Origin: Dysidea avara | Taxonomy: Eukaryota > Porifera > Demospongiae > Dictyoceratida > Dysideidae | NCBI RefSeq assembly: GCF_963678975.1 | Contig: NC_089274.1 | Coordinates: 8,338,143 to 8,402,142, forward strand | DNA length: 64,000 nt | Direction of reading: 5' to 3' | Shown: piece after piece, positions 1-11,981 of the stretch | How positions within the stretch are numbered: the stretch's first letter is position 1 | Layout of the letters: each line of letters opens with the position of its first letter | The notes under the pieces: model-generated | What the model saw: the letters and a program-made list of their open reading frames with translations, nothing else | Database searches by the model: none | What the model was told of the DNA's origin: nothing | Position numbers and translations under genes: made by a program

Positions 1-1690
1 TCTGTTTGTCTGTTAATTCTGCCAAGTCCTGAATAGAAGCAAAAAGTCACAGTAACTTGAAGGACATAAAAGAATCTAGGATGTCTTGCTTTTCTTTTGC
101 TATATAGTTTGGCAAGCAACCCTTTGGTATGATCTAGTCCAGTTATAATTGCATGCTCTTTCAATTCAAAACTTGCATACGATTCTTAGTATATATGAAT
201 CATAGTACTAAAATGATCATTCCATATTAGATCTCATGCATGCTACTACAGCCCATTTCATAGCTGTATGACTAAAGACCAAGGGATTACAGCAATTCCA
301 TGTTTTTGTTATGCCTTCCACCAATGAATAATATATACAATAGTAGTATAGTTAATTTACATAATATACATATGGAGGGATAATCCACATTAGTAATATG
401 ATGGCAGCAAGAGTGGATCTGGAATTTTTGCAAAAGAAAGAGCACACCGGTAGAAGTAACCACACAGTGCATGTGATTCACTCTGCAAAATGCAAACATA
501 AGATTTCTAGTGGGGTCTGGAATTATCTCTCCAAAGGAAACTTTGAAGAAATAAGCTTTTGAAATTGAATGTGATGGCACTTCAACTTAAAGTCATTTTA
601 TTGAAAATTCATATACGTACAGTATATACAGTACTGAGCTAGAAAACAGAATTAGTAGAAGCTATAAGGTCTAAAGTACAAGCAATGGGCACTTCTGGTG
701 CGAGGTGTACAGGTGCTTCTGCTTTTCAGTTTAAACAACCAAAATACTGATTCTCCTAACTCTACTATGATCTAGATCCTAGTCAGATATTCTTTGTAGA
801 TGAATGATCAAGTATAGTGTTTTATAATTATACTACTCTTAAAGTAGTGACTACTCTATTACAGTATCTTGATTTTAATGCAGACGGAACTCAAAACCAT
901 CTATTTTCCCATGTTCCCCTTGTAATATTATGTCATGGGTAGGGACAGGATTGGATATATTCACTATCATAAACTGCACAAAAATCTTTGAAATAATTAA
1001 AGCTTAGATATGTACAATGAGTATAACACTATGAAAATTTTCTGAAGGAAGACAGGCTGTGGAAATTCGCCTCTGACAGGCATACAACTCAGTGCTGTCA
1101 GCATTGATAGGATTCAGTATGGTTACTACACCCCTACACCAAACTAATAATTATATTATGCATTGCAAATGATTTATAACCAAAGGTGCAAGTATAGTAA
1201 GTACCATACATCAAAAAGTCATACCATACTGGAATCCTTTCTAGAAATTTATTTCAGTCTTTATACTCTCTTCTATGCAGCCCCTGCCAGTGCTGCTGTA
1301 GTCTAGCATATGCATGGAGGTCGACTGTGAGTAATCTGTAGCGGGGCTAGTTGCTTTAGACAAGTTGACAACTTCTTCTCATTCTTCAAATTTCAAGAGG
1401 AAAACTACAAACTGGCTTATTTAAATTATTAATTATGAGGTTTTCACTCACAGAGAAATGCCACACTTTTGACCAACCTCCTCTTCACACATGCAGCTTA
1501 GAAACATATAAAATATGTGTATCCTTTTTCTTCAAGGGTGGGTAACAAGTACACTACCTACTCCCCATGATTTTACTATATTATTCTATACCTTTTGTAA
1601 ACCCAGACTGTTATATCAGTTAGAAGTTTGTTGTTGAAGATGTACATGATTGACTATAAATAATCATACAATTGTAAGTCTGAAGGAGTG
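1..1690. other. non-coding flank, no feature recognised
   Basis: AT-rich sequence with only short spurious reading frames. I see no exon-like frame with splice sites, no family motif and no strong inverted repeat. The stretch around 848-868 carries one copy of the short motif TACTCTATTA that recurs elsewhere in the window in both orientations (see the dispersed-motif finding). Confidence 0.5.
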
Positions 1691-1696
1691 TTTTTT

Positions 1697-1870
1697 TATA
1701 GTGTTGCAATAGATACTGCAATACCACAATCTGTTGTAATTAAGTTTGTAACTTTGAAGGCATGTTTTGTAGTGTTGCCATGGATACTACAATACCATGG
1801 TCTGTTATTACCATTGATACATCAGGATCCATTTCATAGTGTTACCATGGTTACCACAAGTGTCTATTAT
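1697..1870 (+). repeat. imperfect tandem repeat, about 70-base unit, three copies
   Basis: Three diverged units begin near 1699, 1770 and 1837. Each opens with TAGTGTTGC or TAGTGTTAC, followed by ATGGATACTACAATACCA-like sequence and then TCTGTT. Spacing is about 70 bases. The short open frame across it (1688-1879) follows the repeat and has no protein signature. Confidence 0.65.
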
Positions 1871-1877
1871 GTTAAAT

Positions 1878-2055
1878 GACAGTTTGCGTAAAATTTCCCT
1901 TTAGAAAGCACATACTATGCAACTGGGTTTTATGTCACTTACTCTGCATAAAATCTTTCCATTAAGTACACAAAGGAGACATTGGCATAAAATCTTCCCT
2001 TAATAAACAAAGAAAACATCCACGTAAAATCTTCCCTTTATTAGCAAAGGCAAGT
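1878..2055 (+). repeat. tandem repeat, about 40-base unit, four copies
   Basis: Units containing GCATAAAATCTTCCCTT followed by AATAAACAAAG recur near 1887, 1946, 1985 and 2024. The third and fourth copies are the most alike. A separate pair follows at about 2092 and 2153, sharing TCTCTGTGAGTGGTGTGGTG (a duplication of about 62 bases). Confidence 0.65.
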
Positions 2056-2689
2056 TACCCCCATAATACGCCAAAGTATGCATGACCGCTATATACAATG
2101 TCTCTGTGAGTGGTGTGGTGAAGAGTCAGACTCTTTACAATCTTGTATATAGCTATACACAATATCTCTGTGAGTGGTGTGGTGGTGCTGTGGTAGTGTT
2201 AATTGAATTGTCAGACAAGTAATAATTACACCAAAATTAGCTTAATGTAATCTAGGGAATTTCCAAGAAAAGGTACCTGCGTGGGCCGTTACATACCTTT
2301 GGTTTATAATACAGCCAGCAAGTTGGAGCCAAGAACACCACACACCGCACGAGTACATGACGTTGTTATGCACGAATACGTTATACCTTCAGTATACCCG
2401 GTTTTTTGTGCACAACTGGCGGCATCCCGTTGCAAAACCGGACATCCTGATGTGAAGCCTCATGACTGAGCTTTGTGGAGCATGCTTGAAACGAATGGTG
2501 GCAATAGGGATCACACTTTAGTGTGCACAATACTTTTCTTTGCTGTTCCTAACCCGGCATTTCCTATACAGTAATTGTTGCTCTTTTATTGCTACTCAGT
2601 GGCAGTCAGTGAGGCTGCTGCTACGTAATTACTATCGCAAAAATAACACTGAACTTATACTTCAGACGTTTCAAATGACTGGCACTGAC

Positions 2690-3430
2690 TGTTGCTGCCG
2701 GTTCATTATTTCAACATTGACTTCAACCTGCTGCTTCCTATACACTAGCTGCTGTTGCTAATGAGGATTACCGTTGCTTCTTTTAATACTGCTGTATGCT
2801 TGCTGCTGGTTATATTATTTTCCTTGCTGGCTGGCTGGGCTGGGCTGGGCTGGCTGCAATTGTTTACAGCTTTTTGTTGTTTCCTGCTGCTTGTAATTTG
2901 CTGCAGCCACATGCCACTTAAAAAAAGTTGCTTGTAGCTTACTGCTGTTTGTGATTGTTGTTACTTGTACTTTGCTGCCGTATACCTTAATTGCTGCTAC
3001 TGCTGGTGCTTGCAACTAACTGCTGCAAAATGTTAATGCTTCTTACAGTGTGCAATTTCTACTCAGCTTGCTTTTCCGTACTGTCACTACTACTTGCAAG
3101 CTGGCCGCTACTATACTGGTATCTTGTTGCTATACAGCTTGCAACTTGCAGCTGTTCCTTGGTGCTTACAGCAGCTAGAAGAAGGAGTAGCAGCAAGCTA
3201 CAAGCAGAGTGCAAATAATGTAGTAGAACCAAGCTGTAATTATATAGAAGTAGAAGCATCCAAGAAGCAAGAAGCACTAAAATTTACAACCACAGCAGCC
3301 ATGGTAGCAGTTATTTGTAAGCACCTGCAGAGGCAGCAAGTTACAAGCATCAGCAAATTGCAGCTGTAGCTTGCTGCAAGAAATAGTATGCTACAAGCAG
3401 CCTCTGCAGCAAGTTTCAAGCAGTAGTATC
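2690..3430. repeat. CTGC/GCAG-rich low-complexity region
   Basis: Irregular runs of TGCTGC, TTGCTGC, GCTGGCTGGGCTGGG and, further right, their complements (GCAGCAAGCTACAAGCAG). Reading frames on both strands here give Leu/Cys-rich or Ser/Gln-rich translations caused by the composition. The left part is CTGC-rich and the right part GCAG-rich, so the block has loose inverted symmetry centred near 3150. Confidence 0.6.
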
Positions 3431-3916
3431 TTTGAAGGAGCTATAAGCATTGCTTGGCAGTGAAAAATAGCAATGCTCACACCATTAAATTGAATGGAGA
3501 ATTAAAAAGAGATTTAATGGATTCATAGAGAATTGAAGTATCATTATTAGAATAAGTGAGAGTAGTGATTGATTGATAGTTACCTCCCAACAATTGGCAA
3601 AGCTGTTCTTTTTTTCTTTGTTGGAGTAATAAAAACACATGTAAAACACATACAGTTACAAGGACATAAAAGTAAGCAGGACAACACACTTTACACAAAG
3701 CAACTACAGAAAAAACAAAAACAAGAACAACAGCAGTTACACAGCGAATAAAGTAGCTATATAGACCTATAGTATATAAATGTTTGAGGTGGCTATGCAA
3801 ACCTGTGAGAGTCATCGGTAGCAGTAGAATAGCTCACTGATTCATGTGTACATGTAGGGTAGTCAAATTATAGTACCACTAAAAGTAACAATTTACATCA
3901 CATCATATTATATCTA

Positions 3917-4569
3917 ATAGGGTTTCCACTGAAAATCAGAAGTTGCTTATTTTGTTGTTTCTGGTGATTTTCACACAGACTGACCTTTAAGATAAAGAAA
4001 AACAAGTGTTAATTCATTATTGAATTGTTTGTAGTATTTAATATCAGCATAATTTTAACACATGTAAATATCCAAAAAGTGGTCAAGTGACCAAAAACCT
4101 CTGCATTGGACAACCTATTCAAATATAATTTTTTGGGTGATCTGAGACACAATTGCCTCAATGAAGACTTCTACATCTTGTAGTACCCTACATCTTGTAT
4201 AGTACTACAAGATGTAGAAATCTTCATAGTAGTACCACAGCATGCATGAGCAAAATCCACTATAGCTGTCGTGGGATTGTTGGTCATATGACCGTTTTTG
4301 TAATATTTATACATGAAATTTACGAAAGCAGCAGGCAGTTTTAATAATGAATCAGCACTTGTTTCAATTTATAGTCAGTCTGAGTGAAAATCACCAGAAA
4401 CAATGAAACGAGAGGCATCTTCCTATTTTGCAGTGAAAACCCTAGCCTATTATGGAATTGTTGGTCACGTGACCACTTTTTGGCTATTCACCACTTGTTT
4501 GTTTCATCTTATTAATCAGTCTGTGTGATAATCACCTACAAAAAGAGGCACTTGAGTTGGAAACCCTAT
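3917..4569. mobile_element. foldback (long inverted-repeat) element, 653 bases, with 5-base target duplication
   Basis: The left end begins ATAGGGTTTCCACTGAAAA and the right end closes TTGGAAACCCTAT. Both flanks carry the 5-mer ATCTA directly abutting the ends (3912-3916 and 4570-4574), consistent with a target-site duplication. The arms are long: left-arm TGTTTCTGGTGATTTTCACA is mirrored near 4370-4405, and AAAAAGTGGTCAAGTGACC (about 4075) is mirrored by GGTCACGTGACCACTTTTT (about 4462). A nested hairpin lies at 4161-4227. It carries no coding sequence. Superfamily is not assigned; a 5-base duplication alone does not decide it. Confidence 0.7.
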
Positions 4570-4777
4570 ATCTAGCCCGAGATCCTAGGTGATTGTACAA
4601 GTTAACTGGGTAATGTTTTTTTCCCAGTTACGTAACCGGTTGACCCGTATATTTAACCGGAAGTCCGGTTGTGCAACTAAGCAAAGGTTGCGTGCATCAC
4701 CGCAGTCACGCAATTTAATCGCGTTTCTTGTTGTAGCTCAGGTTGTAGCTGCATGTGCAAACGTTAGAGTGTAAATC

Positions 4778-5683
4778 ATGGCAGCAAGATCGATACTGAT
4801 TTTATGGGAAACCGGACACGGAAAAAGCACCCTTGCTAACTTTATACTGGATGAAAAAAAGTTTAACGTCAGGGTCGGATTGATTGCAGTGAGCAACGCT
4901 AGCAAACAGTACACGAAGACAATAAATGGTAGAAGAGTGCAAGTCATCGACACAGTTGGATTCTCTGACGCTTCCAATGCTGTGGAACAACACCTAGAGC
5001 AAGTCAGCAAAGGATTGTCACTAGCTCCCAATGGAGTTGACTGTATCGTGTTTGCTATCAGATGTGACAAGAGTTTCACCTCAGCTTCGGGGGATGTTGT
5101 AAGGGAGTTGGAGAAATTCTCTGAGTTGTGGCATAGTGTTCACTGTGGCTGGTTATCTCGGACCCAATGATGCTGCACAAGAGCAAAAGTTGCAAGAATT
5201 GTTGAAGTCTCCTCGCTGTCCTGATAGTTTGAAGACACTTGTTCGTAAAGCTGATGGTGGTCATGTTCTAGTTGAGTTGGTGAACACATTGGGTGCTGAA
5301 TATCGTGATAACAAGGTGGCCCAACTTTTAACAAGATGTGACACCATTCAAAAGAAGGTCAAAGCACCATATAAGAATCTGATGTTTGTGTCTGTGTTTC
5401 AGCAGTACAAGCAACAGAAGTTTGACGAAGCACGTAGACTGCAGCAAGAAAAGACCGACTGAAACAAGAAGCAGAAAGAATTAAACAGCAGCAAGAGCAG
5501 AATAGACAACCAGATCAGAAAAAAAGAGAACAAGAATTAGCAGCTGCCCAAAGAAGATTAGAAGAGGAGAGAGCAAAACAACAACATTTGCAGGCACAAG
5601 CTGCAGCAGCAGCAGCTCATCATCAAAAGAGAAAGAAAAAGAAATCAGTGTTCAAAAAATGGGTTTTTACAGACAAGCTGTAG
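4778..5683 (+). pseudogene. AIG1/GIMAP-like GTPase with two compensating frame changes (probable pseudogene)
   Basis: Read as an AIG1-type GTPase relative of the intact gene at 11982-12887. Frame 2 from the ATG at 4778 gives a P-loop region ETGHGKSTL, in which the first Gly of GxxxxGK[S/T] is Trp (residue 10), and a G3-like DTVGFSD (residues 58-64). Near 5136-5150 the homology jumps to frame 3 (VFTVAGYLG, matching the FVIFTAAKCYG segment of the intact copy) and continues to a stop at 5460. Homology then returns to frame 2 (RLKQEAERIKQQQ) and runs through a Gln/Glu/Ala-rich coiled coil to a basic tail and a stop at 5681-5683. The two shifts cancel, so either two indels decayed this copy or the assembly carries two errors. 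The lost P-loop glycine favours real decay. The ATG at 4778 is the first Met before the G1 motif; an upstream exon cannot be excluded. Confidence 0.75.
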
Positions 5684-6598
5684 GTGAAGCATCTTTTCTG
5701 TAATAATAGTGGCAACTATAGCTAGCTATTATGTTATAGATTCATTGTAGTAGTTTGAATTTTACTTTTACATATTGAGCAAGTATGATGACATGATGAT
5801 TTGTGACCCAGTCTGGGAAAACCGGGCTTATCGCCTATTTAAAAGTATCGAGAACCGCCGGTTTTAAGTATTTAGTGTGTTGTAGCTTGCCAATGGTTGA
5901 AGCTATGTGTACCAAATTTTCACATGTTCATCATGCAATATATCCTTACCTTCCACAGCATCCACTGTGCAAGCAGCCAACAACTAAGTTTCCCGCCATT
6001 TTAGATAGTTTTTAAAGCGAGGTTGACTGTATCAGGCAAGCTGCAAACTGGGTGGGAGGCAGACAAGATGGTGTTCAAAAATTGAAAAGGACGGTGTAGG
6101 GATGAATTAGACCAAGGTTTGGGCCACTGAGGTCTCAAAATTGGCTTAAATGAAAGGAAATTCAAAGCAGAGGTACTTATTCAACACCACAGAGCTGTAC
6201 AGCCACATATAGTCATTCCCAGGCTGGCCAGAGCTCCATTAAGGCCCCACACCACATGTACGAATCGCCACTGGGCTTGGGAAAAGCAGCCAGCAAAACC
6301 AGACCACTCAAGTCTTGATTGTGGAATTAGGTAGTTTATTCATGTAGCTTTGTGTCCTAGGTGAAAAATCGAATCTGCTGACATGGGCAATAAGCCAGAC
6401 TGGTTTTCTCAGACTGTGCCACGAAGATCAATGGCCTGTGCATGTGCATGTGCATGGTGGGTTGTATTTTAATCTAGTGGATAAATATCTAAACTTTAGC
6501 TTCGCATTAGGTTTTTTAAATCACGAGGATCCTCATGATAGGTCCGTTATTTTAATGTAGGCTATACTATGGAGCCTGCTTTTATGGCCTGTGGGTAA
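5684..6598. other. non-coding stretch between the GTPase pseudogene and a small inverted-repeat element
   Basis: There are only short open frames with no recognisable product. A poly-A-like signal is not obvious directly after 5683. I see no RNA gene and no clear repeat beyond A/T tracts. Confidence 0.4.
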
Positions 6599-6916
6599 TG
6601 CACCTATCAATGTATTGCCCCACCACCCCCCCTCGGGCATATATGGGGTAATAGTGGGGATTTGACACAACCAAATGTCAAATGCCCCATAGTAGGGCAA
6701 ATCTATCATGTCAAACCCCACTGTTGGCCCCAGTTGCAACACGGGGATTTATTCGGGATTTGACGTAGCATAGAAAGTTACAACAAAAAATACTTTGGCG
6801 CTTAAATGAACGATCGTCAAATGCCACATAGTGGGGCAGCAGTTTCGTGTCAATTCCCCCTGTAAAGTCCCACTTGCACCCGAGGGGGGTGGTGGGGCAA
6901 CACATTGATAGGTGCA
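6599..6916. mobile_element. MITE with long terminal inverted repeats and TAA target duplication (PIF/Harbinger-like)
   Basis: Ends are TGCACCTATCAATGTATTGC at the left and the inverse of TGCACCTATCAATGTGTTGC at the right. The inverted repeats extend about 40 bases through GCCCCACCACCCCCC. The trinucleotide TAA sits immediately outside both ends (6596-6598 and 6917-6919), the 3-base TWA duplication expected of PIF/Harbinger elements. There is no transposase. The same terminal sequence and the same TAA flanks recur on the larger element at 35382-36601. Confidence 0.8.
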
Positions 6917-7675
6917 TAACATGTACCTACAGCCAGAGAAAACATAGAAATGATATGCATGAAATCCTTTGATCTTTGGGAGATAATGAGGTCTTTAAAA
7001 TCCCTAAGAGACCTCTGGAGAGGTTCTCTAAAATGAGACCTCCTATCTCCAGTTGAGGGAGTCACCACCAAGCATTCCTCTCTATAATGATCACTCAGGG
7101 GTGGCAAAGATAACTACCTGCTGACAATAACTGCCCTCTACCAACTATTTATAATTTATAACTACACATACATAGCTAGGTTAAGTAGCTTGCTACGCTT
7201 CTTCTCTGAATGCTACAACTGCTCTATTAGAGTATCTCGATTCCCATAAAAGTGGGGGGGGGGGGGCATAGGCCATGGCCCCGTCCCCACCGCCTATGAT
7301 GTGCTGAGTAGCATTGCAGATTTCACAATTGATCTATGATCACTGATCTGCTATACCTTCCTCAGAGATCAGTGAGCTTCCTATCATATTATAACAATGC
7401 AGAAAGTGATTGTGGATTTATATTTTGAACCAGATGTAATGACATGATGATGTTTTACTCAACCCACAATCAGTCTATCTACTGGCATAAATACACCCAC
7501 ATCATTTTCAGTCAGTTAGAGACCACCCACTCAAATATTCGTGGCTTTTAACTCAGATCTTCGTGGCTTTTAAATCACGAAGATCCTCGTGGTAGGTATC
7601 TAATATTACCAAGAGTAAAATTAAGTCTCCATAAAAAATGACAGCCATAAGTCTTTCTGGATATTATAGTGAACT

Positions 7676-8335
7676 AGCATAGGTACCTGCCCTACATGCA
7701 GGACCATTTCAACACATTAGCAAGCCTAATAATGTGAACATGGAGTTAACTAAACAGCAGAATTACATGTAAGCTAAACCAATAATTATCAAGACATGTG
7801 CAAATTATGTGGTGCTATCCTACTGTAATAACATGCATGGTCAATAGTATTTAAAGCACTTGTAGCTATACTGCAAGCAACTTAAGGATTGAGCAAAATT
7901 AACTTAATACACAGGTACACACTTCCAGGCTATAATTTAGGCATTAACATCACTGGAGTTAAAAAGAGAAGGCACTTACTGTGCATGGGACAAACAAATA
8001 GACAAACCAATTGGCCTGCCCATGCCTGTATATTCATGGTACCTGCCCTACGTGCACATTTTCACATTAACCGCAATAACATGAATCAGTGCTTTAGGAA
8101 TGAAGCATGTCCTAAACTGAGTAGCATGCATGGTGATATCATCATGAACTTTTTTCACCATCATTCAAGCCTAATAGTTAAAGTGATGTAAACATGGAGT
8201 TAACTAAACAGCAGAATTGCATGTAAGCTAAACCAAGACATGTGCAAATTATGTGGTGCTATCTTATCATGTAGGCACTGTAATAATGTGGTCAACAGTA
8301 TTTAATGCACTTGTAGCTATACTGCAAGTACTAGT
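7676..8335 (+). repeat. direct duplication, about 145-200 bases, two copies
   Basis: The block at about 7737-7880 (from AACATGGAGTTAACTAAACA to the TGTAGCTATACTGCAAG segment) recurs at about 8190-8332 with small indels. A weaker match (GGTACCTGCCCTAC, then sequence with AAGCCTAATA) precedes each copy at about 7680 and 8040, so the duplicated unit may be longer and interrupted. No coding potential is seen in it. Confidence 0.7.
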
Positions 8336-8399
8336 TAACATATGTCACGTCATAAAAGAATTACATGGTTAAAACACCTACCGATTTATCGTATATTAC

Positions 8400-10044
8400 T
8401 GAAGTCCACACCATCAAGGCTCACTGTATTTGTTTACTTCTATCTCCTTGAGAACAGTAATATTCTCACAATCTCTAAATACTGGAGAGGTACCATAAGA
8501 TTGGCTAAGAACAAATGTTGTCCCTGTTTTCAAGAAAGGAGACAAACATAATCCCTCAAACTATCAACCTATATCCTTAACAACAATATGTTGCAAAGTC
8601 ATGGAACACATACTTTGTCATTCCATCATGAAACATCTTGAAAACCAAGTATTAAGTAATTTCCAGTATGGCTTTAGACCTGCTCATTCCTGTGAAGCTC
8701 AACTAATTACACTTGTTGAAGAAATCCACCACTCTTTAGACTGTCACCACCAAGTAGACCTCATTATGCTGGATTTCTCCAAAGTCTTTGATACGGTTCC
8801 CCATTCTCACCTTATACACAAGTTAAAACACTGTGGTATTAACAATAAGCTGCACAAATGGCTAACAACATGGCTAACTCAAAGATCACAACATGTTGTA
8901 ATAGTTGGTCAAGCGTCCAGAGTCAAATCTGGTGTACCCCAGGATACAGTCCTAGGCCCAATCATGTTCCTACTGTACATTAATGACATTGGTCAGAACA
9001 TTTCATCCAAAATTCAGTTACTTGCTAACAACTAAATCCTTGAAATTAGGTTAGGTAATCCTAAGGCTGCAGCACATGTTGCTGCAGACCTTCAGTGCTG
9101 GTCACTGTAAAGCATTAATACAATACAATACAACTGTATTTTATATAGGGTTATCAAATCTCTGCAAGATGAGCAAGCTTTACAAGAGGACCTTGCTAGA
9201 GTATATACCCCACTGGGCAAACATTTGGCGAAATTCAATGTTAGCAAATGTGTAGTCCTTCATTGTTCCAGATTGTCATCACTATTACAGCCAGCGTATT
9301 TTCTAGAGAACTATCTATTACAAAATGTATCTGAGCATCTATTCCTCAGAGTTATGTTGGACAGCAAAATTTCCTTTAATTCTCACATCAAAAGCGTATC
9401 TGCAAAAGCCACAAGAACCTTTAACTTTATTAGAAGAAACCTATATAAATGCTCACAATCCACTAAAGCTAAAGCGTACAGCTCTATGGTTCGCCCTATA
9501 TTGAAATACTGCTCTTCAGTGTGGGATCCGCATCTGTTCAAAGACATAAATGAGCTTGAAAAGGTACAGAGAAGAGCTGCAAGATGGACAATGTCAGATT
9601 ATAACTCTGTTACTTCTATGCTAGAAACACTACAATGGCCCACCCTACCTGAACGTAGACACACCTCAAGACTGCATATGTTTTACAAATCTATTTACCA
9701 TCTTACAGCATTACAATTACCAACATACTTGCTCAGAACCCAACGATCAACTCGTCAGTCTCCATTTCATTATCCCTTCTACTAATTGTGACCACTATAA
9801 ATATAGCTTCTTTCCAAGAGCAATCCGAGATTGGAATGATTTACAAAATGAAGTGATTGAAAGCAACACTCTACCCTTGTTTAAATCAAAGCTGCTATCC
9901 ATAGACTCTTGATTGACAATAATTAATTCTACAGCATAGACTATATCATTATTGTACATGTAATGTGGTTGCATTTTTGAGTTGGTCCCCTGGACGCACC
10001 ACTGACACTGTCTGTCCGTCCAGTAAACAAAATAAATAAATAAA
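8400..10044 (+). mobile_element. decayed CR1-like LINE, 3' part of the reverse-transcriptase ORF plus tail
   Basis: Broken frames give a non-LTR reverse transcriptase: NVVPVFKKGDKHNPSNYQPIS (about 8510-8575), a motif-A block MLDFSKVFDTVPHSHL (about 8767-8815), then SGVPQDTVLGPIMFLLYIND. The catalytic FADD box is replaced by LANN and a stop (about 9020-9035). The C-terminal 'IKYCSSVWDP...LEKVQRRAARW' region is readable at 9225-9785, and the last residues run to about 9910. The fragment ends in a short (AAAT)n tail at about 10027-10042, the tail type seen in CR1/L2/Jockey-related elements. It is inactive. Confidence 0.85.
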
Positions 10045-10985
10045 CCTTTGATTTTATATAAAGCCCACTGTGTCACCACGTGATGTATGAGGCCAAACGA
10101 TAGCATCTGGGCTCTCGCTAATGTGCAAACACGCGAGCCCGGGCTGGGCAGCCGTTTAAGCGGCGGGCGCTCAATGAATATAACAAGCCTTGGCGCGAAA
10201 AGGCTGGATCAGCTATAGCTTTCCCAGACATGACGCAATTTCCTTGGTACTTACCCCAGGACTGCCCCAACTGTGATACCAGGAATTTTCCTATGTACAC
10301 AACGCGGTCAGCCATGGTAGCTATAAGAGTGTGTTTTCCAGTTCAGTGCTCAAATCGCTGCATCAGTAGTCGACTGCAGAACAGAATCACTCTGCCGGAC
10401 AAAGCCTCGCGATGGATTCAGGTAGATATAGGAACACGCTGTGCTGCCGCACAGTGTACTTTATTTATTATTATTATTATTTGTGTGTGCTGTGCAGAAA
10501 TCCCCTTGTGTTTGCGACCACTGGAGGTATGGGAAGGGAGGCAATAGTTTTCTACCGTCGAATTTGGCTGACCATCTATCTCGCCGCGGCTCTACTAGTT
10601 ACAGTCAGACTCTGGCTTTTATCCGATGCATATTGTCTTTTTCTCTACTTCGGTCAGCTACAATGTGCATACGTGGAAGTAGGTCCATCTCGCATCGCTC
10701 CTCTGATGCCTCTCCTGAGATGGGCCGCATTGATGAGCACAGGGACTTTTAAACTTTTAGCAATCTGGTCCTTTTTATTCAGTTGTCCAGCACGTGCTTT
10801 CTTTGTGCTGGGGGTGGTAGGCAAGGGCAGTCCATCCAGCCCGGGGAAAAAAAAAAATCAATGTGATTATAACGCACAGGTGTGATTGTGATAATTATCT
10901 AAGAGGATACAAAACTGATCGTGTGTGGGGGAGTTGACTATATGATGGGGATTGAGTTCCACAGTTTGATTGTCGAGGGGAAAAA
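10045..10985. other. GC-richer non-coding region, possible promoter; no gene assigned
   Basis: This is one of the few GC-rich, CpG-containing stretches in the window (about 10080-10700). Long frames on the plus strand (for example 10412-10885) have no domain signature and no splice context, so I do not call them. A candidate first exon on the minus strand is listed separately at 10255-10315. Confidence 0.35.
10255..10315 (-). CDS. candidate orphan first exon of an unrecognised gene
   Basis: On the minus strand an ATG at 10315 opens MADRVVYIGKFLVSQLGQSW and runs straight into a strong splice-donor consensus, GGGTAAGT (exon end near 10255). It lies at the edge of the GC-rich patch. I do not recognise the protein. 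In the direction of transcription the next sequence is a LINE fragment (8400-10044), so a downstream exon was either lost or lies beyond the LINE. It could be chance. Confidence 0.25.
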
Positions 10986-10989
10986 GGAA

Positions 10990-11556
10990 AATTTAAAACT
11001 ATCAATTCAGGTATCTAGTTGGTTGAAGTAGCCATTTCTCAAGAAGGGTGGAAATAGGAATCAAACAATCATTTGGAATACACACCAGGTTGTTAGTGAT
11101 TTTATACATCATCTGTAATTTGGCTCTGTTCCTCCTGCTTTTTAGGGTAGGTAAGTTAAGATTTTCTAACATTAATGAAACACTTGAGAATCTAGAGTAG
11201 TCCTTGTAACATAACCTTGCTGCCGATCGTTGAACCGCTTCTAGAAGATTTATGTTGGTAGATGTGTGGGGGTCCCATACAGGAGAAGCATACTCTATTA
11301 CCGGTCTCACCATAGCTTTATAACAGTTAAGTTTGGTATTAACAGGACAGTGGTATAAGTTGCGATGTAAGAAGGCGTTGACTTTGGTGGCTTTGCTTGC
11401 TGTCTGCTTTATATGTTCATTCCAAGAAAGGGTCTGGTCAAAAATTACTCCGAGATATTTGGCATGGGTGACTTCCTTTATTGAGTGGTTGTCAATATAA
11501 TAGATGTTAGGTATGATGTTCTTTTTGTTAGAAATCCTTAAAAATTCACACTTCTT
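10990..11556 (-). mobile_element. decayed CR1-like LINE tail on the minus strand
   Basis: The minus strand reads as the C-terminal part of a non-LTR ORF2. A segment at about 11340-11556 gives SHAKYLGVIFDQTLSWNEHI-like residues, followed at 11002-11313 by MVRPVIEYASPVWDPHTSTN, LEAVQRSAARL and a Leu/Lys-rich tail. These are the hallmarks of the region after the reverse-transcriptase domain in CR1/Jockey-type elements. The catalytic domain is absent. Orientation is opposite to the neighbouring fragment at 8400-10044. Confidence 0.8.
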
Positions 11557-11981
11557 TGTGTGACTGTGACAGCTATATGCATGACGGATGCACTTATCAA
11601 AGCCAGTTTTGCCCCACCTACTACGGTTATATCATACCTTGCAAGCAAAAGTGGATTAAATCAAAGCCCCAGATGTGAAGGTTTAGGCAATGCTTGTAAT
11701 AACAAAGGATCGAGATACTCAAATGGAAAAAGGAAGGGGTATATTAAACCTATAATTTCACCCCATGCACTCAGATCTCCTTATGGCCAGAGTCTGGTTG
11801 TGGTCGCACGAGACCAAGGTATCATTTTATGAGTTATAATGTTTCCTCATTTACGTAATAATGGCTCTCTGTCTCTGTGTGTCTCTCTTAGAGCTGGGTC
11901 AAATTACCTGTGACAAAACTTTGATGGGTGCATGATAGCTATCATGAATGGGGTATGTGGTCCGACATTAAACTTTTATGA
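11557..11981. other. upstream region of the intact AIG1-type GTPase
   Basis: Open sequence with no recognised product. A pyrimidine-rich tract ending in TCTCTCTTAG (about 11876-11891) and the TATATAG at about 11993-11999 both look like splice acceptors, so one or more upstream exons of the GTPase gene may lie here. Confidence 0.35.

Noticed and set aside
10412-10885. 157-codon frame in the GC-rich region
   Set aside because: No domain, no splice context, and overlapping frames of similar length in the same region.
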